From Bacteroidota bacterium (GTDB lineage Bacteria; Bacteroidota; Bacteroidia; Bacteroidales; F082), in NCBI GenBank assembly GCA_018816765.1, contig JAHIUX010000087.1, forward strand, positions 1 to 64,000: a stretch of 64,000 nt of DNA. The letters run 5' to 3'. A program made the position numbers and the translations under genes. The notes below the pieces were generated by a model that did no database searches, was not told where the DNA came from, and saw only the letters and a list, made by a program, of their open reading frames with translations. Below are positions 43,178 through 53,100 of this stretch, one piece after another (position 1 is the stretch's first letter; the number at the start of each line of letters is the position of its first letter).

Positions 43178-44066
43178 CCCCAAACAAAAGAAACGCGGAC
43201 TTGGGCGCGGCCTCGAAGCCATACTGCAAAGCCCTGACACCGATATTACATCCATTGATATCTCGGGAAATTATGTTGCCGGAGCCATTGCTGAACTCGA
43301 AATCAGCAAGATAGAAGCCAATCCCTTTCAGCCGCGGACCGGTTTCGATGATATGGCCCTGCGCGAACTGGCAGCTTCCATAAAGACACAGGGAATCATC
43401 CAGCCCGTAACCGTACGCAAGCTTGGATTCGATAAATACCAGCTCATCTCGGGCGAACGCAGGCTGCGTGCGTCCATCATGGCCGGCCTCGAAGTAATCC
43501 CGGCATTTATCAGGGTAGCCAACGATGAGCAGATGCTCGAAATGGCCCTGATCGAAAATATTCACCGCGAAAGCCTGAACGCCATCGAGATTGCCATCTC
43601 GTATCAGCGGCTGCTCGACGAATGCGCGCTCACACAGGAAAAGCTGAGCGAACAGGTGGGCAAAAACCGCACCACCATCACCAACTACCTGCGCCTGCTT
43701 AAGCTGCCGCCCGAAGTGCAGATTGCCTTGCGCGACGGACATATCACCATGGGCCATGCCCGTGCCCTGATTAACCTCGAAGAGGATGCACGCCAGCTGA
43801 TCATTCTGCAGCGCATCATCGAAGAAGAACTGAATGTACGCCAGGTGGAAGCCCTCGTTCGTCAGATCAACAATCCTGCCCCGGCAAAAAGTGATGCTGG
43901 CAAACAGGTTGTTCCTGAGCGGTTTAAAGAGGCTAAAAAGCGACTGATTCAGCTCCTTGACGCCAGGGTCGATATCAGACGCAATAGCAAGGGAAAAGGT
44001 GCGTTAATACTTAACTTCGATAACGATCAGGACTTTGACCGACTCATGGAACTGATTGAAAAATAA
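43167..44066 (+). CDS. parB: chromosome-partitioning protein ParB (Spo0J)
   Basis: The start at 43167 (MTNNPKQKKRGLGRGLEAIL) overlaps the parA stop by 11 bases and gives the usual ParB N-terminus; 43134 would be an unlikely extension. Key motifs are NPFQPR (near 52), GERRLRAS (near 97, the CTPase pocket) and the HTH in LTQEKLSEQVGKNRTTITNYLRLL. A C-terminal dimerisation segment (NSKGKGALILNFDNDQDFDRLMELI) is present. At 299 residues it is complete. Confidence 0.95.
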   Translation: MTNNPKQKKRGLGRGLEAILQSPDTDITSIDISGNYVAGAIAELEISKIEANPFQPRTGFDDMALRELAASIKTQGIIQPVTVRKLGFDKYQLISGERRLRASIMAGLEVIPAFIRVANDEQMLEMALIENIHRESLNAIEIAISYQRLLDECALTQEKLSEQVGKNRTTITNYLRLLKLPPEVQIALRDGHITMGHARALINLEEDARQLIILQRIIEEELNVRQVEALVRQINNPAPAKSDAGKQVVPERFKEAKKRLIQLLDARVDIRRNSKGKGALILNFDNDQDFDRLMELIEK

Positions 44067-44078
44067 ATCAATTTGGCC

Positions 44079-44651
44079 ATGCGCTTCTGCCTGATGTGTT
44101 TGCTTTTGCTTGTGTTTATGCTCCCCCAGGGGACAGTCAATGCACAGGAAAAGGAAACCCTTGCTACGGCAGAGAAAAAGCCGCATTCACCACACAGGGC
44201 CACCCTCTATTCGATGATGCTTCCCGGTCTGGGTCAGGTCTACAACCACAAATACTGGAAAGTACCCGTAATCTATGCCGGCATCGGTGTGATCGGTTAT
44301 GTGGGCATCACAAACCGCAACAACTACCTTAAGGCAAAGGAGGCATACATTTATGTTTCAAATGGGGATGATTATCCCATCGATAACGACCTCGTGGGTA
44401 AATATCCTGCCGAAGACCTGATTGTGATCCGCGACTACTACCGGCGCAATATGGAACTCAGCTGGATTGTGATGGGCTTGTGGTATGCCCTCAATGTGAT
44501 TGATGCCACTGTGGATGCCCATCTGTTCGACTATGATGTCGGCGAAAACCTCAGTGTGCACCTCGAACCTGTGCTGAATTTGCCCATGCAGCGAAGTGCG
44601 TTCGGTCCGGCTCCTGCGGCTGCAGGCCTGCAAATCAATGTCAGATTTTAA
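44079..44651 (+). CDS. DUF5683 membrane protein in the parAB-dapB cluster
   Basis: The start is taken at ATG 44079; a TTG at 44073 is possible. A signal-like hydrophobic N-terminus is followed by a DUF5683 domain (ATLYSMMLPGLGQVYNHKYWKVPVIYAGIGVIGYV) with two or three membrane segments. A late WIVMGLWYALNVIDATVDAHLFDYDVG is also typical. The family is specific to Bacteroidota and typically sits next to parB and dapB, as here. Its role is unknown. Confidence 0.85.
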   Translation: MRFCLMCLLLLVFMLPQGTVNAQEKETLATAEKKPHSPHRATLYSMMLPGLGQVYNHKYWKVPVIYAGIGVIGYVGITNRNNYLKAKEAYIYVSNGDDYPIDNDLVGKYPAEDLIVIRDYYRRNMELSWIVMGLWYALNVIDATVDAHLFDYDVGENLSVHLEPVLNLPMQRSAFGPAPAAAGLQINVRF

Positions 44652-44660
44652 TTTACGCGT

Positions 44661-45395
44661 ATGAATACAAGCCGTATTGCCCTTATCGGCTATGGCCGGA
44701 TGGGAAAAGAAGTGGAGAAAATGGCCATTAAACGTGGGCACACCATTGCCTGTGTTATCGATAATGAAGCGGATTGGGCTCAAAAGGCTTCTTTGCTCAA
44801 CAATGCGGATGTAGCCATCGATTTCAGTCTGCCCCAGACAGCTGTCAGCAACATCAGGCGCTGTTTTGCAGCCAGCCTTCCCCTTGTTGAAGGTACAACA
44901 GGATGGAACAAGGACCTGGAAACAGTGATCAGTGAATGCAATGCAGCCAAGAAGACGCTATTTTATGCCCCGAACTTCAGCCTGGGCATGAACATCATGT
45001 TTCTGCTAAACAAACAGCTGGCCGGACTGCTGAACAGGACCAACTACCGGGTATCACTCACCGAGTCACATCACATCCACAAACTCGATGCCCCCAGCGG
45101 AACAGCAGTTCAATTGCTTAACCAGCTTATTGCCGGTATTGAACGCTACAGCGGATGGGATTTTGAAGGCAAGCAGGGCGATGACCAGGTACCTGTGTCG
45201 GTCATTCGTGAAGGTGAAGTGCATGGCATTCATGAAGTTGTAGCCGACTCAGCGGAAGATATTATCAGTATCAGGCATGAAGCCAAAGGGCGACAGGGGC
45301 TGGCGCTTGGCGCCGTGATGGCAGCTGAATTCCTTGTGGGTAAAAAGGGCGTCTTCACCATGGACGACCTGATGGAAGCCTTGCTCAGGGACTGA
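44661..45395 (+). CDS. dapB: 4-hydroxy-tetrahydrodipicolinate reductase
   Basis: The 244-residue enzyme has the N-terminal Rossmann motif IGYGRMGKEV and the catalytic/substrate loop ESHHIHKLDAPSGTA near residue 135. It reduces the dihydrodipicolinate intermediate of lysine and meso-diaminopimelate synthesis with NAD(P)H. It starts 9 bases after DUF5683 and closes the parA-parB-DUF5683-dapB run. The lepB genes that often follow in this phylum are not present here. Confidence 0.95.
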   Translation: MNTSRIALIGYGRMGKEVEKMAIKRGHTIACVIDNEADWAQKASLLNNADVAIDFSLPQTAVSNIRRCFAASLPLVEGTTGWNKDLETVISECNAAKKTLFYAPNFSLGMNIMFLLNKQLAGLLNRTNYRVSLTESHHIHKLDAPSGTAVQLLNQLIAGIERYSGWDFEGKQGDDQVPVSVIREGEVHGIHEVVADSAEDIISIRHEAKGRQGLALGAVMAAEFLVGKKGVFTMDDLMEALLRD

Positions 45396-45620
45396 TTCAA
45401 AATGATGGCGTAATCGCGGATACAACGTTTTCAGCGGCCATCAGACAGAAAAGCATACAAATGCCGCTGTAAGTGCTGGCGGATTATCAATGAATTACCA
45501 TTGTGCTGTGTTAAGCTGTTATATCGCAGCTTAATACCCTTGCAAAGCCATTCAGCCTGATTTCCGAAAAATAAATATTTAACCTCTTCAGCAATTGTGT
45601 GTTGGGATTCTTAAACTAGT

Positions 45621-45628
45621 TAACTTTG
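45621..45628 (+). promoter_or_regulatory. -7 element in the 45396-45794 gap
   Basis: TAACTTTG is an exact TAnnTTTG match. Transcription from about 45635 would leave a 160-base leader before ATG 45795. A small AGTGC/GCACT dyad lies near 45760-45775. No gene or RNA is otherwise recognised in this 399-base gap. Confidence 0.45.
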
Positions 45629-45794
45629 CAAGGCTTGGCTGGTAGGAGAAGGGGAAACAGAGGTCGTTCAACCTTGCGAACCATACAATTCCGTTCTTTC
45701 ATTTTAGATTTGAATCACATCAAAATATTGGATTTGAATAACAATCAGGGCTTTAACAGTGCGGCGTCAGCACTTTAATCACTGACAATACAAA

Positions 45795-47021
45795 ATGAAA
45801 GCAATGTTTACCATGTTTACCCTTGCTTTTCTTTGCCTGGCGGGTGCAGCGCCGGCCCAGGAATGGTCGCAGTTGACGACCAATTATGACAGTTCGCTGT
45901 ACAACCTTTATTTTGTAAATGCCGATGTGGGTTATGCCAGTGGTGATCATGGGAAGGTGTTGAAAACCATCAATGGAGGTAACAGTTGGGTGACGCTGAA
46001 CACCGGAATAAACCAGGGCCTGGCCTCAATACACTTTGTGGATCCGATGATTGGTTATGCTGCCAGTGGCTTTTACAACGACTATTGCAGCATGGTAAAA
46101 ACAATTGATGGAGGCAATAGCTGGACCACAGTGAACACAGCTGCAGGAAAGACAGCAGGTGGCATGTGGTTTCTTGATGCAGAGCGGGGCTTTTATGCCT
46201 GGGCCGACGACCTTTTTGGCAGCAGCGTGATTGGACGGACCCTTGACGGCGGTGCCAGCTGGGATACGGTTTATTCAGGCAACGACTGGATCAGCTACTT
46301 TTATTTTGTTGATGAGAATACCGGTTTTGCGTCAGTGACAAATGGCGGCGTGCTGAAAACCACTGATGGCGGTGCAAGCTGGTCTTTGAACGCTGTGCCC
46401 GGATCGTCGTGGAACTCAGGAATTTATTTTGTTGATGAGAACATTGGTTTTGTAGGCGGTGGTCCGCCAAACCCGGCTTACACCATGTACAAAACCACCG
46501 ATGGCGGTCTTGGGTGGACACAGATTGAATCGGTACCCACCATGATCTTTAAGATTGACTTTGCTGATGCAAACATCGGCTACGCCCTGACAGTAGGCAC
46601 TTCAGGTGCAGGCTCCCTGATTAAAACCGTTGATCAGGGAGAAACATGGCTTGCTGAAGAAACACCGGTTGATGATATTCGTGGAGTCTCATTTCTGAAC
46701 CCCAACCTGGGCTTTGCTGTTGGTGAAAATGGCGTTATTCTCCGCTTCAACGACACCCAGAGTACTGGTAGCATTGAACAGGATCAGCTAAGTGTAAGTC
46801 CTGTTCCTGCAAGCGATTGGATTACGATAAGCCTGAAAAGGAATTCCAATCCCATTAATTTACTTAAGATGTACAACACTACAGGTGCCCTGGTAAAATC
46901 AATGAGAATGGAAAATCAAGCGTTCAATCTGAGTGTAGGTGACCTCCCAGATGGGGTATATATCCTCGAAATAATGAGTGAAAATGGCTGGTCGAACAGG
47001 AAAATTGTGATCAGGCATTAA
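45795..47021 (+). CDS. T9SS-exported Ycf48/BNR-type beta-propeller protein
   Basis: After a signal peptide (LAFLCLAGAAPAQ) the 408-residue protein has about seven blades. Each contains an F-V-D/N-x-x-x-G-F/Y-A strand followed by KTxDGGxSW (for example KTINGGNSW, KTIDGGNSW, KTTDGGASW), the pattern of Ycf48-like and sortilin/BNR repeats. The C-terminus (LSVSPVPASDWITIS ... LPDGVYILEIMSENGW) is a T9SS type A sorting domain. It is probably a surface binding protein with no visible catalytic site. Confidence 0.85.
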   Translation: MKAMFTMFTLAFLCLAGAAPAQEWSQLTTNYDSSLYNLYFVNADVGYASGDHGKVLKTINGGNSWVTLNTGINQGLASIHFVDPMIGYAASGFYNDYCSMVKTIDGGNSWTTVNTAAGKTAGGMWFLDAERGFYAWADDLFGSSVIGRTLDGGASWDTVYSGNDWISYFYFVDENTGFASVTNGGVLKTTDGGASWSLNAVPGSSWNSGIYFVDENIGFVGGGPPNPAYTMYKTTDGGLGWTQIESVPTMIFKIDFADANIGYALTVGTSGAGSLIKTVDQGETWLAEETPVDDIRGVSFLNPNLGFAVGENGVILRFNDTQSTGSIEQDQLSVSPVPASDWITISLKRNSNPINLLKMYNTTGALVKSMRMENQAFNLSVGDLPDGVYILEIMSENGWSNRKIVIRH

Positions 47022-47091
47022 GCACGGCTACTGGTGCTGACAGAAGTGGGCAGTGGTTTTTTCAACTGAACACCGGATGAAAACGAAAGCT

Positions 47092-47099
47092 TACCTTTG
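47092..47099 (+). promoter_or_regulatory. -7 element before the acetyltransferase-like gene
   Basis: TACCTTTG matches TAnnTTTG, about 29 bases before ATG 47128. Confidence 0.5.
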
Positions 47100-47127
47100 C
47101 CATAACGGGTAGCCTAAGCAAGACACG

Positions 47128-47766
47128 ATGGAAGTCAATATAGCCGACAGTGCGTTTATCGAAAGCCTCACATTTGAACCGCTCAGCAGCGCCAACTGGC
47201 TTAAGTTTGAAGGCCTTTTTGGCGAACGAGGTGCTTGCGGAAACTGCTGGTGCATGTACTATCGGCGTTCAAAGGCTGAATTTACGGAAGGCAAATTTGA
47301 TGATGGCAACAAGCTGGCCATGAAAGCCCTTGTGGATGCAGGCAAGCCCACCGGCTTCCTGGGATTGTATGAGGGACGAGCCATTGCATGGTGTGCCCTT
47401 GCGCCGCGCGGGGACTTCATGAAACTGGAGAAATCGCGTGTGCACAAACGCATTGACAATCAGGTGGTCTGGTCGATTCCATGTTTTTTCATCGACAAAC
47501 AATTCAGGCGTGCCGGAGTCTCGGTGGCCTTGCTGAGAGCCGTCATCAGCTTTGCTAAAGCAACGCATATCTCCGTATTGGAAGCCTATCCAACCATACC
47601 CACAAAGGAACCTTTACCCGATTCATTTGCCTGGATAGGCTTATTTAAGTCATTTGAAAGGGCTGGTTTCAGTATTGTCGACCGTAGGTCGAAAAACCGG
47701 CCGATGGTGCGTTATTATACCGTTGATGAGGTGAATATGTCAACAAATCAACAATCAAAAACCTAA
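47128..47766 (+). CDS. GNAT-family N-acetyltransferase-like protein
   Basis: The 212-residue protein has an N-terminal cysteine-containing GACGNCWCMYYRR stretch. A GNAT core follows: PTGFLGLYEGRAIAWCALAPRGDF, then CFFIDKQFRRAGVSVALLRAVI, where the R-x-x-G-V/S-x-x-L segment is the acetyl-CoA pyrophosphate loop. The substrate is unknown. It is followed after 4 bases by an MBL-fold gene, so the two are likely co-transcribed. Confidence 0.75.
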   Translation: MEVNIADSAFIESLTFEPLSSANWLKFEGLFGERGACGNCWCMYYRRSKAEFTEGKFDDGNKLAMKALVDAGKPTGFLGLYEGRAIAWCALAPRGDFMKLEKSRVHKRIDNQVVWSIPCFFIDKQFRRAGVSVALLRAVISFAKATHISVLEAYPTIPTKEPLPDSFAWIGLFKSFERAGFSIVDRRSKNRPMVRYYTVDEVNMSTNQQSKT

Positions 47767-47770
47767 GCAA

Positions 47771-48511
47771 ATGCAGAAAAGAGTCAAGCGTGCCTTGGTT
47801 GGCACAGCCATTGCCTTATTACTTCCAGCCTTGTTTTTCGGAGGCTATATGTGGAAAGCCAAAACAGAAGTGAAGAAGATGTCGCCACTTGAGACTGGTG
47901 AGGTCGCCCCGGGGATTTTTGCACTGAAAGATGCTTTTGTCAATATGTACCTCATCCGCGACGACAGCACCTATATCTCCATCGACGCCGGCAACAGCAC
48001 ACAGGGGATAGCCGCTGAACTGGCAAAGCTGGGAATAGCCGCTTCACAAGTCAATGCCGTATTTCTAACCCACACGGATGGCGATCATGTTGGGGCCCTG
48101 GCATTGTTTTCGCAGGCGAAAATATATCTTTCTTCGCAGGAAGAGCAGATGATCGACGGAACAAAGTCGCGGTTTTTGATTTTTAAAAACCGCATCTCCT
48201 TGGCTGACAAAGGCCTTGTCGGGGACCAACAGACCCTGTTGATTGGCAATATCCGTGTGAAAGGCTTGCTGACTCCTGGTCACACGCCAGGGTCAATGTG
48301 CTTTCTGGTGAATGATAGTTGCTTATTTACGGGTGATGCCTTAAGCCTGAAGTTTGGCCATATGGACAAGTTCAATACATTTTTCAATATGGACACTGAT
48401 AGGGCGATGCAATCAATGGCCAAACTGAAAAACCTTCACGACATTTCGTGGATATTTACGGCACATTACGGTTCGAGTCACAACTTTGCTGAAGCGGTCA
48501 GCGGACTTTGA
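47771..48511 (+). CDS. membrane-anchored MBL-fold metallohydrolase
   Basis: An N-terminal membrane helix (residues about 8-28) is followed by a metallo-beta-lactamase fold: YLIRDDSTYISIDAGN, the metal motif THTDGDHVGAL near 100, GLLTPGHTPGS near 170, LFTGDALSL near 190 and a last TAHYG. The usual HxHxDH motif reads HTDGDH here, with Asp in place of the second His, which could alter metal binding. The substrate is unknown. The protein probably acts on the periplasmic face. Confidence 0.8.
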   Translation: MQKRVKRALVGTAIALLLPALFFGGYMWKAKTEVKKMSPLETGEVAPGIFALKDAFVNMYLIRDDSTYISIDAGNSTQGIAAELAKLGIAASQVNAVFLTHTDGDHVGALALFSQAKIYLSSQEEQMIDGTKSRFLIFKNRISLADKGLVGDQQTLLIGNIRVKGLLTPGHTPGSMCFLVNDSCLFTGDALSLKFGHMDKFNTFFNMDTDRAMQSMAKLKNLHDISWIFTAHYGSSHNFAEAVSGL

Positions 48512-48685
48512 CAAACCGTTAAGCATGGCACTATGCAGTATTGATTGAGGGCAGGGTGCTGCGAGCCGGCTGAAAGAACATAATGGAATCGCGGGTGAAG
48601 TAGCCTTCGCCAATGTGTTGTGTCATGTACGATCCTGCCAATTTACATACCGTGCCTGGTCTTAGCCGTCGTTAAATACTTATTT

Positions 48686-48717
48686 TTTGGTTAAGCATAT
48701 AATATTGTGTACTTTTA
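48686..48717 (+). promoter_or_regulatory. promoter of the signalling operon
   Basis: TTTG at 48686-48689 and TACTTTTA at 48710-48717 are spaced 20 bases apart, close to the Bacteroidota consensus apart from the final base. The ATG at 48742 follows after about 24 bases. Nothing else is recognised in the 230-base gap. Confidence 0.55.
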
Positions 48718-48741
48718 AGCGAATATTCAATGCGATAGCAG

Positions 48742-50160
48742 ATGAAAACAAAACTCATCAATTTAATCGATTTTGATACGGTCAACATCTTGCTCGAAGG
48801 CTTCAACAAATCAACAGGATTTGTGACGGCCATCCTGGACTTGCAAGGGAATGTGTTGTCAAAATCGGGCTGGCGGCAGGTTTGCACCGATTTTCACAGG
48901 GTGCACCCTGAAACTTCAAAGCGTTGCACCATCAGTGATACAGTATTGGCAGGCAAGATGGAGGAAGGGGAAAAGTTTCATTATTATAAGTGTTTGAACG
49001 GATTGGTGGATGTGGCTGTGCCCATCGTCATCAAAGGTATTCATATTGCCAACCTGTTTACAGGTCAGTTTTTCTTCGAAGAACCAGACCGTGCCTATTT
49101 CGCAGAACAGGCCAGGAAATTCGGATTTGACGAAGCATCTTACTTCGAATCACTTGAAAAAGTGCCGGTTATCCCGAAAGAAAAAGTGAGGGATGTGATG
49201 GAGTTTTTGTTGAATATGACCCTGATGATCAGCGAAATGACCCTGCAGAAATTAGAGTTATTGGAGTTGAATAAATCATTGCAAAGCAATAGAGAATATA
49301 ACAGGGCACTGTTTACCGAATCACCCATCGGACTGGCATTAACAACCCTTGAAGGTCTACTGGTTGATGCAAATCCTGCGTACTGCAATACAATTGGCCG
49401 GACTCTCGACGAAACGCTGAAGCTTACATACTGGCAAATTACCCCGGAATCGTATCAAACACAGGAACAACTGCAACTGAAAAGCCTTGAAGAAAAAGGG
49501 CTTTACGGGCCCTACGAAAAAGAATACATTCACCGCAACGGACATCTGGTTCCGGTAAGATTACAGGGGAAAATTATTGAACGAAACAACCAGAAATACA
49601 TCTGGTCGAGTGTTGAAGATATTTCGGAACGTAAGCATGCCGAAAAAGCTCTGCAACAAGCCAAGGAGTATGCCGAAAACCTGATCGAAACTGCCAATGT
49701 GATGATTGTTGGACTGGACGCAACGGGCAAAATCAATGTTTTCAACGAAACTGCCGAACGGATTACTGGTTATTCCCGCGCCGATCTGCTTGGGAAAAAC
49801 TGGTTCGAAATATTAACTCCGCGAAACAAATACCCGGAGGTTTGGGCGGAGTTCGAACGACTTTTGAGCGGTGGCTTCCCCCGGACTTTTGAAAACCCAA
49901 TCCTTACCAAATCAGGAGAAGAATGTTTGATTAGCTGGCAAAACAACGAATTGTGGGAGGATGGACAGATTTGTGGCACCATTTCGTTCGGCATTGATAT
50001 TACCGACCAGAAACGGGCTGAAGTAAAACTTCAGGAGCAGCTCGATGAACTGACCCGCTGGCAAAAAGTTACACTTGGCCGCGAAGAACGCGTGCAAAAA
50101 CTAAAGGACGAGGTAAACGAACTTCTTGCTTTACTGAATAAAACTGCACGGTATAAGTAA
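48742..50160 (+). CDS. PocR-domain/PAS-PAS sensor without output domain
   Basis: Residues about 5-165 form a PocR ligand-binding domain (NILLEGFNKSTGFVTAILDL, QVCTDFHRVHPETSKRC, YYKCLNGLVDVAVPIV) with conserved Cys and His residues. Two PAS domains follow (about 185-305 and 306-425). The 45-residue C-terminal coiled coil (ELTRWQKVTLGREERVQKLK) closely resembles the tail of the next protein. There is no kinase, cyclase or DNA-binding domain. It lies 11 bases before the giant hybrid kinase and probably delivers a ligand signal to it through the shared tails, which is an inference. Confidence 0.85.
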   Translation: MKTKLINLIDFDTVNILLEGFNKSTGFVTAILDLQGNVLSKSGWRQVCTDFHRVHPETSKRCTISDTVLAGKMEEGEKFHYYKCLNGLVDVAVPIVIKGIHIANLFTGQFFFEEPDRAYFAEQARKFGFDEASYFESLEKVPVIPKEKVRDVMEFLLNMTLMISEMTLQKLELLELNKSLQSNREYNRALFTESPIGLALTTLEGLLVDANPAYCNTIGRTLDETLKLTYWQITPESYQTQEQLQLKSLEEKGLYGPYEKEYIHRNGHLVPVRLQGKIIERNNQKYIWSSVEDISERKHAEKALQQAKEYAENLIETANVMIVGLDATGKINVFNETAERITGYSRADLLGKNWFEILTPRNKYPEVWAEFERLLSGGFPRTFENPILTKSGEECLISWQNNELWEDGQICGTISFGIDITDQKRAEVKLQEQLDELTRWQKVTLGREERVQKLKDEVNELLALLNKTARYK

Positions 50161-50171
50161 AAGTGTGAAAC

Positions 50172-53100
50172 ATGAGCAAATTGAATGAATCTAATGATTT
50201 AAGAGGCGACACTGGTTTTTTTGCAGGAGGTGGTGAAATGAGTCAAGTCATTCTCAAGAAAGACTGGTCGAAAACCCCGCTTGGCCCCATCGAAACATGG
50301 TCGCTGGGCTTGCGTACCGCTGTCAGCCTGGTTTTAAATTCTAATTTCCCCATATCAATGGCCTGGGGGGAGCATCATACCCAGATTTACAATGACGGTT
50401 ACTGGCCAATCTGCGGCGATAAACACCCGACGGCAATGGGCCAGGATTTTACTGAATGCTGGGCGTCGGCTTTCCCGGTTATTGGCGACGCATTCTGGAG
50501 CGCGTATGGAGGTAAAACAGCCTATCTCGAAGACCAGCGTATGTTTCTCGACCGCTTGGGTTACCTCGAAGAAACCTGTTTCACCTTTTCATTCAGCCCG
50601 ATCCGTGATGAGAATGGGGCTGTTGCAGGCCTTTTTCATCCGGTAAACGAAACTACTTCAAAAATGCTGAGCCAGAGGCGGAGCAAAACACTTCGCGATC
50701 TGACCGCAATCGGCCTTGTAGCCAAGTCGTTTCAGGAAGCTATTGACCAAACGGTACAAATCCTGGCTGATGCTATGTTTGATGTACCTTTCGCACTATT
50801 TTATCAAATCGGTACTGACGCGCGAAATGCACGGCTTGTTGGCAAGGTGGGATTGGATTCAGGATTTGCTGCCTGTCCCTCTGAAATTGATATTTCGCAG
50901 GGTAAATCCTTGTGGCCGCTGGCACAGGTTCAGGAAAGCGGATCCGCAATACTTATTGACGATTTAGCAGTCCGTATCCAAAATATGGTATGTGAACCTT
51001 ATCCTGAACCGGTAAAACAAGCCCGGCTCCTGCCACTTACCATACACGGACACAGCGATATTTCGGTGATCATGATTCTGGGAATAAGCCCGCGTTTGCC
51101 GGAAAATGAAGACTACCGGTCGTTTCATGAATTGCTGGCTTCCACCATCGGGAATGTGGTTTCCAGCGCTTTGTCCATCGAAGCGGAGAAGCGCCGGATT
51201 GAGGCGCTGGCCGAGCTCGACCGGGCAAAAACCATTTTCTTTTCGAACATCAGCCACGAATTCCGTACTCCGCTTACATTGATGCTAGGGCCACTTGAAG
51301 ACGAACTGGCCGACAGCCATGAACCTTTGTCTGAATCGCGACGCGAACGTTTGGCAACTGCCCATCGCAACTCATTGCGTCTGCTGAAACTGGTCAATAC
51401 CTTGCTCGATTACTCACTCATCGAAGCCGGAAGAATTAATGCACACTATCAACCCACAGATTTGGGGCTGTTCACTACGGAACTGGCCAGCATGTTCCAG
51501 CCAGCTACAGAAAAAGCGGGAATTGAATTTTTGGTTGATTGCCCTGCCCTGCCCGAAATGGTTTATATCGACCGCGAAATGTGGGAGAAAATCGTCCTTA
51601 ATTTACTGTCAAACGCTTTCAAACATACTTTTACAGGCCAAATCCGGATTTCGCTCAACTGGAAAACAGATCAGGTCGAACTTACAGTTCAGGATTCAGG
51701 AGTTGGTATACCGAAAGAAGAGCTATCCCATTTGTTCGAGCGTTTTCACCGGGTAAAAGGATCGCGGTCGCGCACAGTTGAGGGAACCGGGATTGGGCTG
51801 GCGCTGGTTAAAGAACTGGCTCAGCTTCATGGTGGCAGCGTTGAGGTGGAAAGTGAACCCGGAATGGGCAGCACCTTCAGGATTACGGCGAAAACAGGCC
51901 GTGCACATTTGCCTGAAGGCCAAACTACTGAAGAATCAGCTGCTGTTTCATATACAAAATTACCGAAGACTTTTGCTGACGAAGCAACAAGGCTGATCAC
52001 AAAAACCGGTTCTGCTATTGAATTAAGTAGGCCGGTAACATTAAGTGCGCAAAATCGGGCACGCATAGTGTGGGCCGACGACAATGCCGATATGCGCGAC
52101 TATGTGAGCCACCTGCTTGGTGAAGTTTATGAAGTTATTGCTGTTTCGGATGGTGCAGAAGCGCTGGCTTTGACCAGGGAAACATTACCCGACCTAGTAT
52201 TGACTGATGTGATGATGCCTGTGATGGACGGTTTTGAATTGTTGCGCGAACTTCGTGCGACGGAATCAACCAGGCAAATTCCGGTCATCTTTTTGTCGGC
52301 AAGGGCTGGTGAGGAAGCGGCGGTTGGAGGACTCGAATCGGGGGCCGACGATTACCTCGTCAAGCCATTCACCGCACGGGAGCTTATGGCACGGGTTGCC
52401 ACCCACATAAATCTGGCCAAACTCAGGCGTAGTTGGACTGCTGAGCAGGAATCTGTCGAAAAATTTAAGATTTCAGAAAGAAATAACCTCGAACAACTGG
52501 AGCTGGCTGAAAAGTCGCGCCGCGCCCTTCTCGGAATCCTTGAAGATCAGCAGCTAACTGAAGAAGCGCTGCGGAAAAGCGAAAATGAATTCCGCACCCT
52601 TGCCGAATCCATGCCGCAAATTGTGTGGGTCACGCGTGCCGATGGCTGGAATATTTATTTTAACCAGCAATGGGTCGACTACACTGGTTTAAGCCTGGAA
52701 GAAAGCTATGGACATGGCTGGAACAAGCCTTTCCATCCCGACGACCAGCAACGCGCCTGGGATGCCTGGCAGAATGCGGTGAACAACAACGGAATTTACT
52801 CAATCGAAGCCCGCCTGCGCCGTGCTGATGGCGAATACCGCTGGTGGCTGGTTCGCGGAATCCCACAAATCAGTGAACAGGGCGAAATCCTGAAATGGTT
52901 TGGTACCTGCACCGATATTGATGACATCAAACAAACCCAAAAAGAGTTAAACGAAAGTGAACAACTCCTGCGTCTTTCGGCGGAACTGGCCAATGTGGCT
53001 GCCTGGGAATTTGATTTTACGACCAACAGCATGTCGCGCTCGAAAAACCACGACAGTCTGTACGGGATCCCGGTTCAGGAAAAATGGGCTTTCGAAACAT

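Noticed and set aside
43089-43757. Minus-strand reading frame of 222 residues opposite parA/parB
   Set aside because: It is antisense to parA and parB with no features of its own.
42362-44066. parS site near parAB
   Set aside because: Several half-matches to GTTTCAC-type sequence exist elsewhere in the window, but no 16-bp palindrome of the parS type was found by eye.
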